DNA of 13,087 nt, taken from Acidobacteria bacterium AH-259-L09 (GTDB lineage Bacteria > Acidobacteriota > UBA6911 > RPQK01). Under the pieces are notes generated by a model. It was not told the DNA's origin and searched no databases. It saw only the letters and a list, made by a program, of their open reading frames with translations. Location of the stretch: assembly GCA_027717875.1 (NCBI GenBank), contig JALLOL010000045.1, positions 1-13,087 on the forward strand, read 5' to 3'. A program made the position numbers and the translations under genes. Shown piece after piece: positions 1 to 7,260 of the stretch. The stretch's first letter is position 1; the number at the start of each line of letters is the position of its first letter.

Positions 1-30
1 CATTTAGTCCTCAAAGAGTGGCGCTCGGAT

Positions 31-837
31 ATGATAAATGACAAGAAAGTGGTCGTTGTAATGCCTGCCTACAACGCCTCGAAGACACTTCGTAAGACGT
101 TCAAAGAAATTCCCCACGATGTATTGGATCAAGTCATTGTGGTCGACGACGCAAGTCATGATGACACGGTCAATATTGCGACATCGCTGGGAGCCTTGAC
201 ATTTGTTCACGAGGCGAATCTTGGTTACGGTCGTAATCAGAAGACCTGCTATAATGAGGCGCTGAAACTCGATGCAGACATCGTGATCATGCTACATGCT
301 GACTACCAGTACACACCGCTTCTAATCACGGCCATGGCGAGTTTGATCGCCTATGGGCAGTTCAGCGTTGTATTAGGTTCCCGCATTCTCGGAACTGGTG
401 CCCTAGCTGGAGGCATGCCTAGGTATAAGTACGTGTCCAATCGGTTTCTAACTTTGTTCCAGAACCTGCTTCAAAACCACAAGTTGTCAGAATACCATAC
501 AGGCTATCGGGCCTTTTCTCGTGAAGTCCTTACCACACTACCCTTGATGGAGAATTCCGACGATTTCCTCTTTGACAATGAAATGCTAGCTCAGGTTATC
601 TACTTCGGCTACAGTATTGGCGAGGTGACCTGTCCTGCCAAATATTTCGAAGAGGCCTCCTCCATCAACTTCAGTCGCAGTGTCAAATATGGCTTTGGGG
701 TGCTCTGGACTTCGATGCGGTTCCGATTGCAGCGGTGGCGGTTGTGCAAGTTTCGGATTTTCAACCCCTCGGGTCGCAAACTTCCGTTTGTGGAAGAAAC
801 TCAACCCTACTACAGTGCTGCGATCCCATCTGACTGA
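31..837 (+). CDS. GT2 glycosyltransferase, polyprenyl-phosphate-sugar synthase-like
   Basis: This 268-residue GT-A fold enzyme probably moves a sugar from a nucleotide donor onto polyprenyl phosphate on the cytoplasmic side of the membrane, as DPM1/ALG5-type enzymes do. Visible motifs are the N-terminal strand VVVVMPAYN (residues 7-15), the nucleotide-binding VVDDAS (37-42) and a DxD-like site MLHADYQY (87-94, with HAD in place of DAD). The acceptor-side motif EYHTGYRAFS follows at 154-163. There are no membrane segments. The ATG at 31 puts the first beta strand right at the N-terminus, as is usual, but the frame stays open to the window edge, so an upstream start outside the window cannot be excluded. 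The family is very conserved in environmental bacteria, although the sugar is unknown. The neighbouring GT-C proteins need exactly the kind of lipid-linked sugar this enzyme would make. An IS1380 fragment begins within a few bases of its stop. Confidence 0.9.
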   Translation: MINDKKVVVVMPAYNASKTLRKTFKEIPHDVLDQVIVVDDASHDDTVNIATSLGALTFVHEANLGYGRNQKTCYNEALKLDADIVIMLHADYQYTPLLITAMASLIAYGQFSVVLGSRILGTGALAGGMPRYKYVSNRFLTLFQNLLQNHKLSEYHTGYRAFSREVLTTLPLMENSDDFLFDNEMLAQVIYFGYSIGEVTCPAKYFEEASSINFSRSVKYGFGVLWTSMRFRLQRWRLCKFRIFNPSGRKLPFVEETQPYYSAAIPSD

Positions 838-839
838 TC

Positions 840-1001
840 TTCGACAGTTTCACAATTCTGCGCCATTTTGCAGGCTGTTTTCAGGACGAGTGTAATCCGA
901 ATTTGACCGAGCACAGAGTAGAGGAACTCATCCGTCAGCGAGTTTATGAGCTTGCTCTGGGTTATGAGGATCTCAATGACCAGCTGTTCTTACTTACTTA
1001 G
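840..1001 (+). pseudogene. IS1380-family transposase N-terminal fragment (remnant)
   Basis: Reading codons that begin at 840, the plus strand encodes a stretch with LRHFAGCF (from 858) and then RQRVYELALGYEDLND (ending near 981). This is the hallmark N-terminal region of IS1380-family transposases, whose usual text runs RVYGLALGYEDLNDHDQLRHDP. The similarity stops abruptly after LND, and the frame closes at TAG 999-1001. A complete IS1380 transposase is roughly 400-480 residues, so only about 45-50 residues survive. There is no proper start codon: the frame is closed by TGA at 831-833, inside the end of the upstream glycosyltransferase gene. The fragment fills the gap between two convergent genes and overlaps the last codons of the gene on the other strand. 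The assignment rests on motif recall, without an alignment. Confidence 0.65.
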
Positions 1002-2685
1002 TGGCTGTAATGATTGGCGGTGATATACGTTGCAACACGTAAATCGCCTCGAGATTTTTGTTGTACTGGGTGACTGGCTCGAAACTCCGCCAAAAAAGCT
1101 CCGGACGATGTGCATCCTTCCAAAAGTGATCCAGAACAGTAAGCAATCTGTACTGAGTATCAGGTCTATCCCAGGACTGGAATAATTTGACCAGGTCCGC
1201 GACTACTGGACCAAAAGCGACGATGTAGTCTGGCGGAATCCTTCCCTCGAAATGGATCGGATCAAGGTCTTCGAATTGTGGTTCGGGCGGATATTCGATT
1301 TGCCACGCATAAACGGCCTTGGGAGCATGAAACATCAAAGGATAAGCCATATAATCGGGCAGTATCCAAATTGAGTTTCGCTCACCCACATTCTCGTTTA
1401 TCCATCTTGCTGTGATGGTATAAGGATCGCCGGGTGGAGTAATCAGTTCCCCAACGTATTTGACGATCGTTGATCGAAAACCGTCGGGAAGAAAGGGGCC
1501 TCCGTGCAGCAGATTGGTCCCGAAGGCAATCATACCCAGTGCAATGGCGAACCACCGTGCCCGAATGGACAGCGTTCGTAATGACAGCACACCGATCGCG
1601 ATACATAATGGAATAATCGGCGCCAGATACCGGACATCGGCGACGGACGGACTCACCAGCGTGCGAATAGAAGTCAGGCGGATCGATTGACTGAGCAACT
1701 GGGGGGAGATCAATGTCACGACCAATACATAAATAAAAAGACTGAACGGGGCACGCAGAAGCCAAGTTTGTCGGAAAATAAAATAGAGAAGTGGTGCTGC
1801 CAGCAAAAGACCCCCCACTCCAAACTCGCATCTGTTTAAATCCCGAAAGTTCCACCAGAAAAGTGTCGCTTTATCGCTTAAGCTGTTTAAAAAAACATAT
1901 TGACCAAAACCTGTTGAGAACGGGTTCCAGATTTGAGCAAGCAAAAGACCCGCGATGAGTTGCGGCAGCAAGAGCATTGCCCAATCAGCCGTTTCAAGGC
2001 GACGGTGTTTGCGACCCCAAATCAGATAATCGCCCACCAGGCATACGTACAACGCCACATAACCTATATAATTCGAGGCCATCAGGCAGAGCGAGAGGAA
2101 GACCATTGCCACGAGCGTACGGCGACGTCCATTCCAGTGAAAGTACAAGTAAGCAATTGCTGTTGAGAAGAGAAGGGCAGGCCCGTAATAACGACACTGC
2201 CTGGAGTAAAGAAAAAACGATACATTGCCAATGATAGCTAGGCTCATCAGTAGCCAAGTCATCCCGTCGGCTTCAGCTTTCCACAGCCACCAAATCATGA
2301 GAACGATGCAACCCAAGCCGCAAAAAGCGAAGGGCAGACGGGCAGGCAAAGCACCCTCCCCAAACACGTAAATAAACGGTGCAGCCAGGAATGCCGAGAG
2401 AGGGGGAGTGGAGCGGTCGTACAGGTCTTTTAGAAGCAATCCGTTACCGTATGCCACGATGTTGTGGTCAATTACCGCAATGGTGTCACCGGTACGTAAG
2501 ATTCCCTTGGCTGATAGCGCAATCAGTGCTTCGTCATCCCACAGCGCATAATGTCCTAAGCGTGCGAAAATCAGAATTGCCGCTACCAAGAAGATCGCGA
2601 GCGCGATGGACATCCGAACTCGCGTTAACTGTCCTGGAAACCGACCAAGAAGCAGCTGGTGTTTGCTTTTGTTAGACAAGTCCAT
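994..2685 (-). CDS. GT-C membrane glycosyltransferase (ArnT/PMT, GT39/GT83-like)
   Basis: This 563-residue multi-pass membrane protein probably transfers a sugar from a polyprenyl-phosphate donor to a lipid, glycan or protein on the periplasmic face. After a short basic N-terminus, the first membrane helix (about 25-42) is followed by LWDDEA (48-53). Its acidic pair D50-D51 sits in the first periplasmic loop, where the catalytic Asp of GT-C enzymes lies. Further on come FGEGALPARLPFA (108-120) and SRQCRYYGPA (161-170), then about nine more hydrophobic segments. A soluble C-terminal part from about residue 400 contains ARWINENVG and WILPDYMAYPLMF. The start ATG lies 9 bp after the stop of the preceding minus-strand gene, implying co-transcription. 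A GGAAG abuts the ATG rather than lying at normal spacing. It shares motifs with the GT-C protein at 5485-7071. Acceptor and sugar are unknown. Confidence 0.82.
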   Translation of the reverse strand: MDLSNKSKHQLLLGRFPGQLTRVRMSIALAIFLVAAILIFARLGHYALWDDEALIALSAKGILRTGDTIAVIDHNIVAYGNGLLLKDLYDRSTPPLSAFLAAPFIYVFGEGALPARLPFAFCGLGCIVLMIWWLWKAEADGMTWLLMSLAIIGNVSFFLYSRQCRYYGPALLFSTAIAYLYFHWNGRRRTLVAMVFLSLCLMASNYIGYVALYVCLVGDYLIWGRKHRRLETADWAMLLLPQLIAGLLLAQIWNPFSTGFGQYVFLNSLSDKATLFWWNFRDLNRCEFGVGGLLLAAPLLYFIFRQTWLLRAPFSLFIYVLVVTLISPQLLSQSIRLTSIRTLVSPSVADVRYLAPIIPLCIAIGVLSLRTLSIRARWFAIALGMIAFGTNLLHGGPFLPDGFRSTIVKYVGELITPPGDPYTITARWINENVGERNSIWILPDYMAYPLMFHAPKAVYAWQIEYPPEPQFEDLDPIHFEGRIPPDYIVAFGPVVADLVKLFQSWDRPDTQYRLLTVLDHFWKDAHRPELFWRSFEPVTQYNKNLEAIYVLQRISPPIITATK

Positions 2686-2694
2686 CTTCCACGT

Positions 2695-4299
2695 TTAATT
2701 GTCGCGCCAACCTTGTACAACCAGCAGCTGTAAATTTTCGTATTCGCTCACCGGGCCATCAACAGGAATCCTGACAAACTGAGAACGCAGGCCGTGTGTT
2801 AGAAGAAAGAAACCAACCTGTGCTGACCACACTTCTTGGTAAGGCCATTCAAGCCAGCCCCACGGGGAATTTGGCGCAGGGGGCAAGGAAGGCTCAGCGA
2901 CTCCAAGTCTTGGCAAACGAATGGTGGCAACAACCCACACGCGATTGCCAGATTGCAGGGTTTTGACAACATTGTGAAGTATATCGTCGATAGGATTACA
3001 AGACCCCATCTTGGCTTTCAGCAAATCGTAGCGATGTACTTGATGATCGGCGATGTTTGGAAGCGTCATCCAATTCGCAGCCGTCCTGTAGTAGCGATTA
3101 AAACTGACCCCACAAAACCAGGGGTCCACAAGGATAAGATCCTCCGCGGAGGAGGACTTTTCCAATTCCCGTATGATGAGGTCGATATTGGTCTGTCGCA
3201 CCTGCACTTTCTGCCACGCCGGAACAACCAATGTGCATGTAATGATGATGACAAAGGCCAACCGTGCAGTTCGTATCCATGTAGTCTTTGCAAGGAATTG
3301 AATAACAGAGTCAAGCGTTACGGCAACTAGGGCGATTAGTGAAAGGTAGTGCCACGGGTGAGTAAGATAGCTCAGTATCTTCAGAAAGACGCAGTATGAT
3401 CCGATCGCTATGAGCATTGCCAGGGCACAAATCAACAGTAAGTCCCTTGGTTGTTCATTGAGTTCGCTTGTCGGATTCTTCCAGGGTAACCAAGTGACTC
3501 CGGCCACGGCCAGCACCAAAAGTACGTGCCACACCCAAGCCATAAAAGGTAAAGGAGAACCTAATGTGTCCGATAGTTGACTCCAAAGCCACGGCAGTGT
3601 GATTGGATATTTAAGGACGATGTTCCATTGCTGAGCATCTGTGAGTGGCCTGACATAAGGCAACATTGACAAAGCTGCCACGAGACCAATGCCCAAGACA
3701 ATTGATGCTACTCGCCATCGTCTTCTTTTGAGGCTGATAGTAATAGCCGCAGTGCAGATCGAGAAAAGTAGGACAGAGTTATAGAAGAGACAATGGACAC
3801 TTGCCAGTGCCGCCAGCAATGCCGCGGCCGTTCTGGGCCAATTGGGCTGTTCGATTACTCTTGCCAATAGTGCGAAAGTTAGTAGGATGAGTCCGATTCC
3901 TAAACCATACCCGCGAATCGAATCGCCCCATTGAATGAAGAAAGGATTAAATCCAAGCAGCACGAGAGAAATAAGCGGAAGGCCCTGTCCGACTAATCTC
4001 GCATTCAGCCAGAGCGCACCAATAATTCCCATCCCGACGAGCATCCCCAGTACCCGAAAATCAAAGTCGCCAGCACCCACTATGGTGGTGTACGCACGGA
4101 CCGCAAATGGGAAAAGTATCGGAAAGGCTTCATGCTGGAAATTCTGGAGAATATCCCTCGCCGTAGGCAATATTGCGAGCTGGACAGCACCGGCTTCATC
4201 TCGCCAAAGCGCGCCAGCGTGACTCATACGCACGACATGGAGCCAGATAACGACAATGCTCAGCGCGATGGCCACGACCCATTCCGATTTCTTAATCAT
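2695..4299 (-). CDS. GT-C-like multi-pass membrane glycosyltransferase
   Basis: This 534-residue integral membrane protein has the GT-C plan. A membrane helix (about 7-23) is followed by an external loop with LWRDEAGAVQ (31-40), where D34-E35 is the likely catalytic/metal acidic pair. About nine further hydrophobic segments follow, reaching to near residue 360, and then a C-terminal soluble domain of about 170 residues. That domain contains IIRELEKSSSAEDLILVDPW, the same kind of Rossmann-like tail as in other ArnT/PMT-type proteins. It is more distant from the two other GT-C proteins here and lacks their RQCRY motif. It is the middle gene of the minus-strand set, 66 bp after the HxH...M protein and 9 bp before the next GT-C gene. 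No good Shine-Dalgarno precedes the ATG. A short frame ends in an ATGA overlap with this start, so coupled initiation is conceivable. The substrate is unknown. Confidence 0.75.
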   Translation of the reverse strand: MIKKSEWVVAIALSIVVIWLHVVRMSHAGALWRDEAGAVQLAILPTARDILQNFQHEAFPILFPFAVRAYTTIVGAGDFDFRVLGMLVGMGIIGALWLNARLVGQGLPLISLVLLGFNPFFIQWGDSIRGYGLGIGLILLTFALLARVIEQPNWPRTAAALLAALASVHCLFYNSVLLFSICTAAITISLKRRRWRVASIVLGIGLVAALSMLPYVRPLTDAQQWNIVLKYPITLPWLWSQLSDTLGSPLPFMAWVWHVLLVLAVAGVTWLPWKNPTSELNEQPRDLLLICALAMLIAIGSYCVFLKILSYLTHPWHYLSLIALVAVTLDSVIQFLAKTTWIRTARLAFVIIITCTLVVPAWQKVQVRQTNIDLIIRELEKSSSAEDLILVDPWFCGVSFNRYYRTAANWMTLPNIADHQVHRYDLLKAKMGSCNPIDDILHNVVKTLQSGNRVWVVATIRLPRLGVAEPSLPPAPNSPWGWLEWPYQEVWSAQVGFFLLTHGLRSQFVRIPVDGPVSEYENLQLLVVQGWRDN

Positions 4300-4352
4300 G
4301 GCCGATTCCGCCAGCCCTGCATCGCCATGAGCGCCCCAGCCAAGATTTTCAC
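4296..4352 (-). other. Possible 18-codon leader ORF overlapping the GT-C start (ATGA)
   Basis: On the minus strand a GTG at 4352 opens an 18-codon frame (VKILAGALMAMQGWRNRP). Its TGA overlaps the ATG of the GT-C gene at 4299. It begins 13 bp after the stop of the upstream hypothetical gene. The downstream gene has no clear ribosome binding site, so re-initiation from this frame would be one way to start it. No Shine-Dalgarno precedes the GTG, and a frame this short can occur by chance. This is an inference only. Confidence 0.15.
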
Positions 4353-4365
4353 TGATATGTTTAGT

Positions 4366-4962
4366 TCAGTGATGGGTATGATTTCCTTTGCCCGGACCTA
4401 ACAGAGAATAGTAAAGATCACGATCGAAATCAGCGTTGGCCGCCGGACGCTGGGAAAAAGCACTGCAGTCAGGTGCACCAACCCGACAGCGCCCAAATAG
4501 TATTGCAGCCCCCATGGTTTCAATCGGTCTTTCCGTAGGGTTGTCGTACTCAACCAAAATCTCAAGGACATCACCTTTCTCAACTAATATTCCCTCCGGG
4601 AGACCCACCTGGTGGACCTCTGTGATCTTCCCTTTAGCATCATACCGAGGGCTCATATCACAAATCTTCTTACCCGTAGTAAGATTTCGAAGCCTTATCC
4701 TCTGGCCATGTTCATGGATATGAAATGTGATGTAGTGGATTTTGAAGTCATGCCGAACGTCAACAAGCCGAATGCGCTTGTCCTCCCTTTTTGGAAGAAC
4801 GTAATAACCCCAATGCCCAGGAGCCACATCCTCCGGCTGCTCAAAAACACTCATCATCTGGGGATAAAGAACTATCCTATCGGAGGAGTCCACAGGTTCA
4901 AGTTCTAGGATCAACTTGGAGGAGACCCCGAAAATAGGGTGCCTAGTGGGATTGTTATACAT
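4366..4962 (-). CDS. Hypothetical beta-sandwich protein with HxH...M (PHM CuM-like) site
   Basis: This 198-residue protein has no assigned function. Its middle carries PGHWGYYVLP (48-57), then YITFHIHEHG (77-86), then EGILVEKGDVLEILVEYDNP (123-142) and ETMGAAILFG (148-157). I recognise this as the block found in a family of bacterial proteins with HxHP...YDNPT...DAMA motifs. That block resembles the C-terminal copper domain of PHM/DBH-type monooxygenases, where a HxH pair and a distant Met bind CuM. Here the candidate ligands are H81, H83 (or H85) and M150. The C-terminus ends HTHH. Such proteins are usually exported, but no signal peptide is visible, and the frame is closed by TAA at 4999-5001 with no alternative start. 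The protein may therefore be shortened at the N-terminus. It is the first gene of the minus-strand GT-C unit, with a MITE-like element starting 23 bp upstream. Copper binding is inference. Confidence 0.7.
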   Translation of the reverse strand: MYNNPTRHPIFGVSSKLILELEPVDSSDRIVLYPQMMSVFEQPEDVAPGHWGYYVLPKREDKRIRLVDVRHDFKIHYITFHIHEHGQRIRLRNLTTGKKICDMSPRYDAKGKITEVHQVGLPEGILVEKGDVLEILVEYDNPTERPIETMGAAILFGRCRVGAPDCSAFSQRPAANADFDRDLYYSLLGPGKGNHTHH

Positions 4963-4985
4963 GAGTTTTGATTTACAGTAACTAG

Positions 4986-5107
4986 CAGTTTGTCGGACTT
5001 AGGCCGGTGAATTCGGCTAAGTGTTTGATTTTACAGGACATAAGTTTTGACCCTCAAAAGTGCCGTTGTTGAAAACAAAGGACTTACGGCGAAAGTCCGA
5101 CAGGCTG
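4986..5107. repeat. MITE-like inverted-repeat element flanked by CTAG
   Basis: The 16-bp end at 4986-5001 (CAGTTTGTCGGACTTA) matches the reverse complement of 5092-5107 (CAGCCTGTCGGACTTT) at 13 of 16 positions. Both ends are flanked directly by CTAG (4982-4985 and 5108-5111), consistent with a 4-bp target duplication. The 122-bp interior has no credible gene. This is the form of a non-autonomous (MITE) derivative of a DDE insertion sequence; the parent IS family is not established here. It lies in the divergent region, 23 bp from the start codon of the minus-strand hypothetical gene. Confidence 0.7.
5028..5057 (-). promoter_or_regulatory. Candidate outward promoter inside the MITE, reading minus
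   Basis: Read on the minus strand, TTGAGG (5057-5052) and TAAAAT (5033-5028) are separated by 18 bp. These match 4/6 and 5/6 of the sigma-70-type boxes. Transcription would leave the element about 58 bases before the ATG at 4962 and could drive the hypothetical/GT-C genes. Such matches are common by chance in AT-rich DNA. Confidence 0.25.
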
Positions 5108-5111
5108 CTAG

Positions 5112-5484
5112 GACAATAATATTTCCCATTTCCCCACTCATTTATTTTACTCCACAACTCAGGCAACAAGCTTGCCAAAATGATACGCTACCGAGCGCCT
5201 CAATAATGGGATGCCTTATTTTAAGTGGCTTATAAGGAACACACGATGCAATCTAAATGAGCGTTGTGAGGTCGAAACTAATACAGATTGTCAACTGGAA
5301 TGAGATATTGTGTCAACGACGATTGACATCTGCATCCTGTTAGAGAGCGAGAGATGGACTGACTACCTTATGGTGTTTTAACTCCGTGTGCGATATACGA
5401 ACATCCCGTCGAAGATTGTTTAAACAAGCTCAAGGGAACTGTGGCATTCTTGAAAGTGGACGGCAGAATAGGGGTTGCTAGGAG
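5112..5484. other. Intergenic stretch between divergent glycosyltransferase units
   Basis: No coding region is supported in these 373 bp. Short frames exist on both strands but lack family motifs and ribosome binding sites. The stretch contains the TGTCAA dyad described separately and a short GGCAA/TTGCC hairpin at 5162-5176 with no T-run. It must hold the promoter for the plus-strand GT-C gene, but I see no convincing -35/-10 pair at normal spacing. Confidence 0.5.
5289..5328. promoter_or_regulatory. Candidate operator: TGTCAA-N6-TTGACA dyad plus third half-site
   Basis: A perfect 6-bp inverted repeat, TGTCAA-CGACGA-TTGACA, lies at 5311-5328. A third copy of TGTCAA sits at 5289-5294, 22 bp away, i.e. 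two helical turns, so sites would lie on one DNA face. The layout resembles a homodimer binding site with an accessory half-site, about 157 bp upstream of the GT-C start at 5485. The spacing recalls TyrR-type boxes (TGTAAA-N6-TTTACA), but the regulator is unknown. The TTGACA lacks a good -10 box at 16-18 bp, so it is not an obvious -35. Confidence 0.3.
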
Positions 5485-7071
5485 ATGAAGACTTTTCGAG
5501 GAATCCAGTTCGACAGACTCTTTGTTATTTTGCTTTTTCTGGCAGCCGGTCTTTTAATATTTTCGAATCTGGACAATATTTATCTTTGGCAAGATGAAGC
5601 AGAAACCGCACTCACATCGAGATCGATCGGCCAGCATCTTTTCCCCATGAACTTTGACGGCAGGAATATCATCAAAAACACTTATCCCGAGGCAAAGCTG
5701 TCTCAAAATTTGGTTGAAAAAACTCATTCCTGGCTTCAACACTACCTTGTATTCTTAAGCTTCCGCATCTTTGGGGAAAATACTCTTTCGGCACGTTTTC
5801 CCTTTGCATTATTCGGGCTTCTTTCAGTCATCTTTTTCTACTACTTTTGCAGGAGACACTTGGAAAGCCGAGCAGTCTCATTCATCGCTCTTGTTTTGTT
5901 CGTATTCTCTGTCCCTCTCATCCTTCATTTCAGGCAGTGCCGGTACCATGCCCCGATGGTCTTTTTGGCCATCGCTTCCATGGATGCCTATCTCAATCTC
6001 TTGAAAGGGAAGAAGGGGGCCCTTCCCTATTTTGTGTTGACGAATGTCATCCTATTTAATTCACATTTTGGAGCTGCCGCTTCGTACATGGGGGGATTCG
6101 TCCTGCATTCGCTTTCCTCCAGAGAATGGAAAGGGACAAGGAAATACTTCATCATGGGACTGGCGATCATCGTGTTAGTCAATTTGCCCATGGTTTTGTT
6201 TGCCTACACCTTTATTTGGGATAAGAGTGGCTTTGACTTTTTGTTTGTGTTTACGGTGAGGGAGTTATTAAGTAAGTACCTGCTTGAGTACACGAATAAT
6301 CACATTGCTCCTCTTATCCTACTTGCTGCATGGGCCTTGATCTATGTCGTGAATCCGAATGGTCGTCGGCAGGGAGCAAGGCGATTATCTTTGTTCGCTT
6401 TCATCCTCATTTCGCATTTCTGTCTTTTGCTCTCTTCCAGATATCTTCCCTATTTCCGAAATTTGGTTCCTATGATTCCCCTCTTCCTCATTATCTTGGC
6501 GCAATTCTTCTATCTTGTTTTTCGTAGGTTTAAGATCGGGGGGGTGGCCATGATTTTGTTGTTTGTGACAACGGATATTTTTTCCTTACCTGTGACACTA
6601 TTGCATGAACGAACATGGACGCGCGCGCTCAAGAACAAGGTGAATTTTGCTCTGATGGATTTCATTGATGAAATCACGCACGATTATGATGGACCGGTGG
6701 AGGGAATTGTCAGGTACTTGAAACAGCATGCACGCAACGGAGACCTTGTGGTTACGAATTACGCCGACTTACCTCTGATGTTCTATACCAATCTCAGGGT
6801 GATGGGAGGATACGGAGAGGTTGGGCTCTCGGATCAACAGGAATACAGAGAGCGTGGTGTAGAGTTGGTTGAGAAGCCTGATTGGATTGTGTTGAGAAGA
6901 GGTTGGCCGGTCAATCCCAGATATTTCTATTTTCTTCGAAAGTACCGATACAAGGAAATCGAAATCAATGCCGTAGACATACTCTGGGAAAATCGACCCG
7001 ATCCAAGTTGGCATCAATATCGAAGCGTCACCAAGGGAGAGAGGGTTAAAATCTTTCAATTGTCTGAGTAG
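5485..7071 (+). CDS. GT-C membrane glycosyltransferase (ArnT/PMT-like)
   Basis: This 528-residue multi-pass membrane protein follows the same plan as the product of 994-2685. The first helix (about 11-27) is followed by LWQDEAETAL (34-43, acidic pair D37-E38). Then come FGENTLSARFPFALFG (96-111), HFRQCRYHAP (148-157), about eight more helices, and a soluble tail with NYADLPLMFYTN near 425. It should use a polyprenyl-phosphate sugar on the periplasmic face; sugar and acceptor are unknown. An in-frame TAG at 5479-5481 fixes ATG 5485 as the earliest start. GGAG directly abuts it, while AGGGG about 10 bp upstream is better placed for a ribosome binding site. The gene is visibly more T-rich in codon choice (many TTT, CTT, TTG) than its minus-strand relative, suggesting separate acquisition rather than local duplication. 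It stands alone between a 373-bp gap and a 189-bp gap. Confidence 0.82.
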   Translation: MKTFRGIQFDRLFVILLFLAAGLLIFSNLDNIYLWQDEAETALTSRSIGQHLFPMNFDGRNIIKNTYPEAKLSQNLVEKTHSWLQHYLVFLSFRIFGENTLSARFPFALFGLLSVIFFYYFCRRHLESRAVSFIALVLFVFSVPLILHFRQCRYHAPMVFLAIASMDAYLNLLKGKKGALPYFVLTNVILFNSHFGAAASYMGGFVLHSLSSREWKGTRKYFIMGLAIIVLVNLPMVLFAYTFIWDKSGFDFLFVFTVRELLSKYLLEYTNNHIAPLILLAAWALIYVVNPNGRRQGARRLSLFAFILISHFCLLLSSRYLPYFRNLVPMIPLFLIILAQFFYLVFRRFKIGGVAMILLFVTTDIFSLPVTLLHERTWTRALKNKVNFALMDFIDEITHDYDGPVEGIVRYLKQHARNGDLVVTNYADLPLMFYTNLRVMGGYGEVGLSDQQEYRERGVELVEKPDWIVLRRGWPVNPRYFYFLRKYRYKEIEINAVDILWENRPDPSWHQYRSVTKGERVKIFQLSE

Positions 7072-7104
7072 AACTCGGTTCTTTGGTATTTCTTACATTT
7101 GTTT

Positions 7105-7133
7105 GTTGCTCCCGTGACATTGACGGGAACAAT
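7105..7133 (+). terminator. Stem-loop after the GT-C gene, possible terminator
   Basis: An 11-bp stem (7105-7115 pairing with 7123-7133, one mismatch and one G-U pair) encloses a 7-base loop, 33 bp after the stop at 7071. The lower stem contains CCCGT/ACGGG. The nearest T-run (CTTTTT) comes about 10 bases later, so this is a weak intrinsic terminator at best, or a transcript-end stabiliser. Confidence 0.3.
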
Positions 7134-7260
7134 CGACTTCACGCTTTTTGGGGTCACGACCGACCGGATTCCTCGACGCTGTAGTATCCTAGAGAATAGC
7201 GCAAGGCACAGCATGTTTTACTTCCTATAAATTAGGATTAAATAAATAGGAGCCTTAACA

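Noticed and set aside
5047..5235. 62-codon plus-strand open frame across the MITE and its right flank
   Set aside because: It crosses the MITE boundary, starts with a non-ATG codon, has no ribosome binding site and shows no family motif.
5323..5351. TTGACA at 5323 as a -35 box for the gene at 5485
   Set aside because: The sequence 17 bp downstream (AGCGAG) is not a -10 box, and the only -10-like text is 12 bp away; the TTGACA is better explained as one arm of the dyad.
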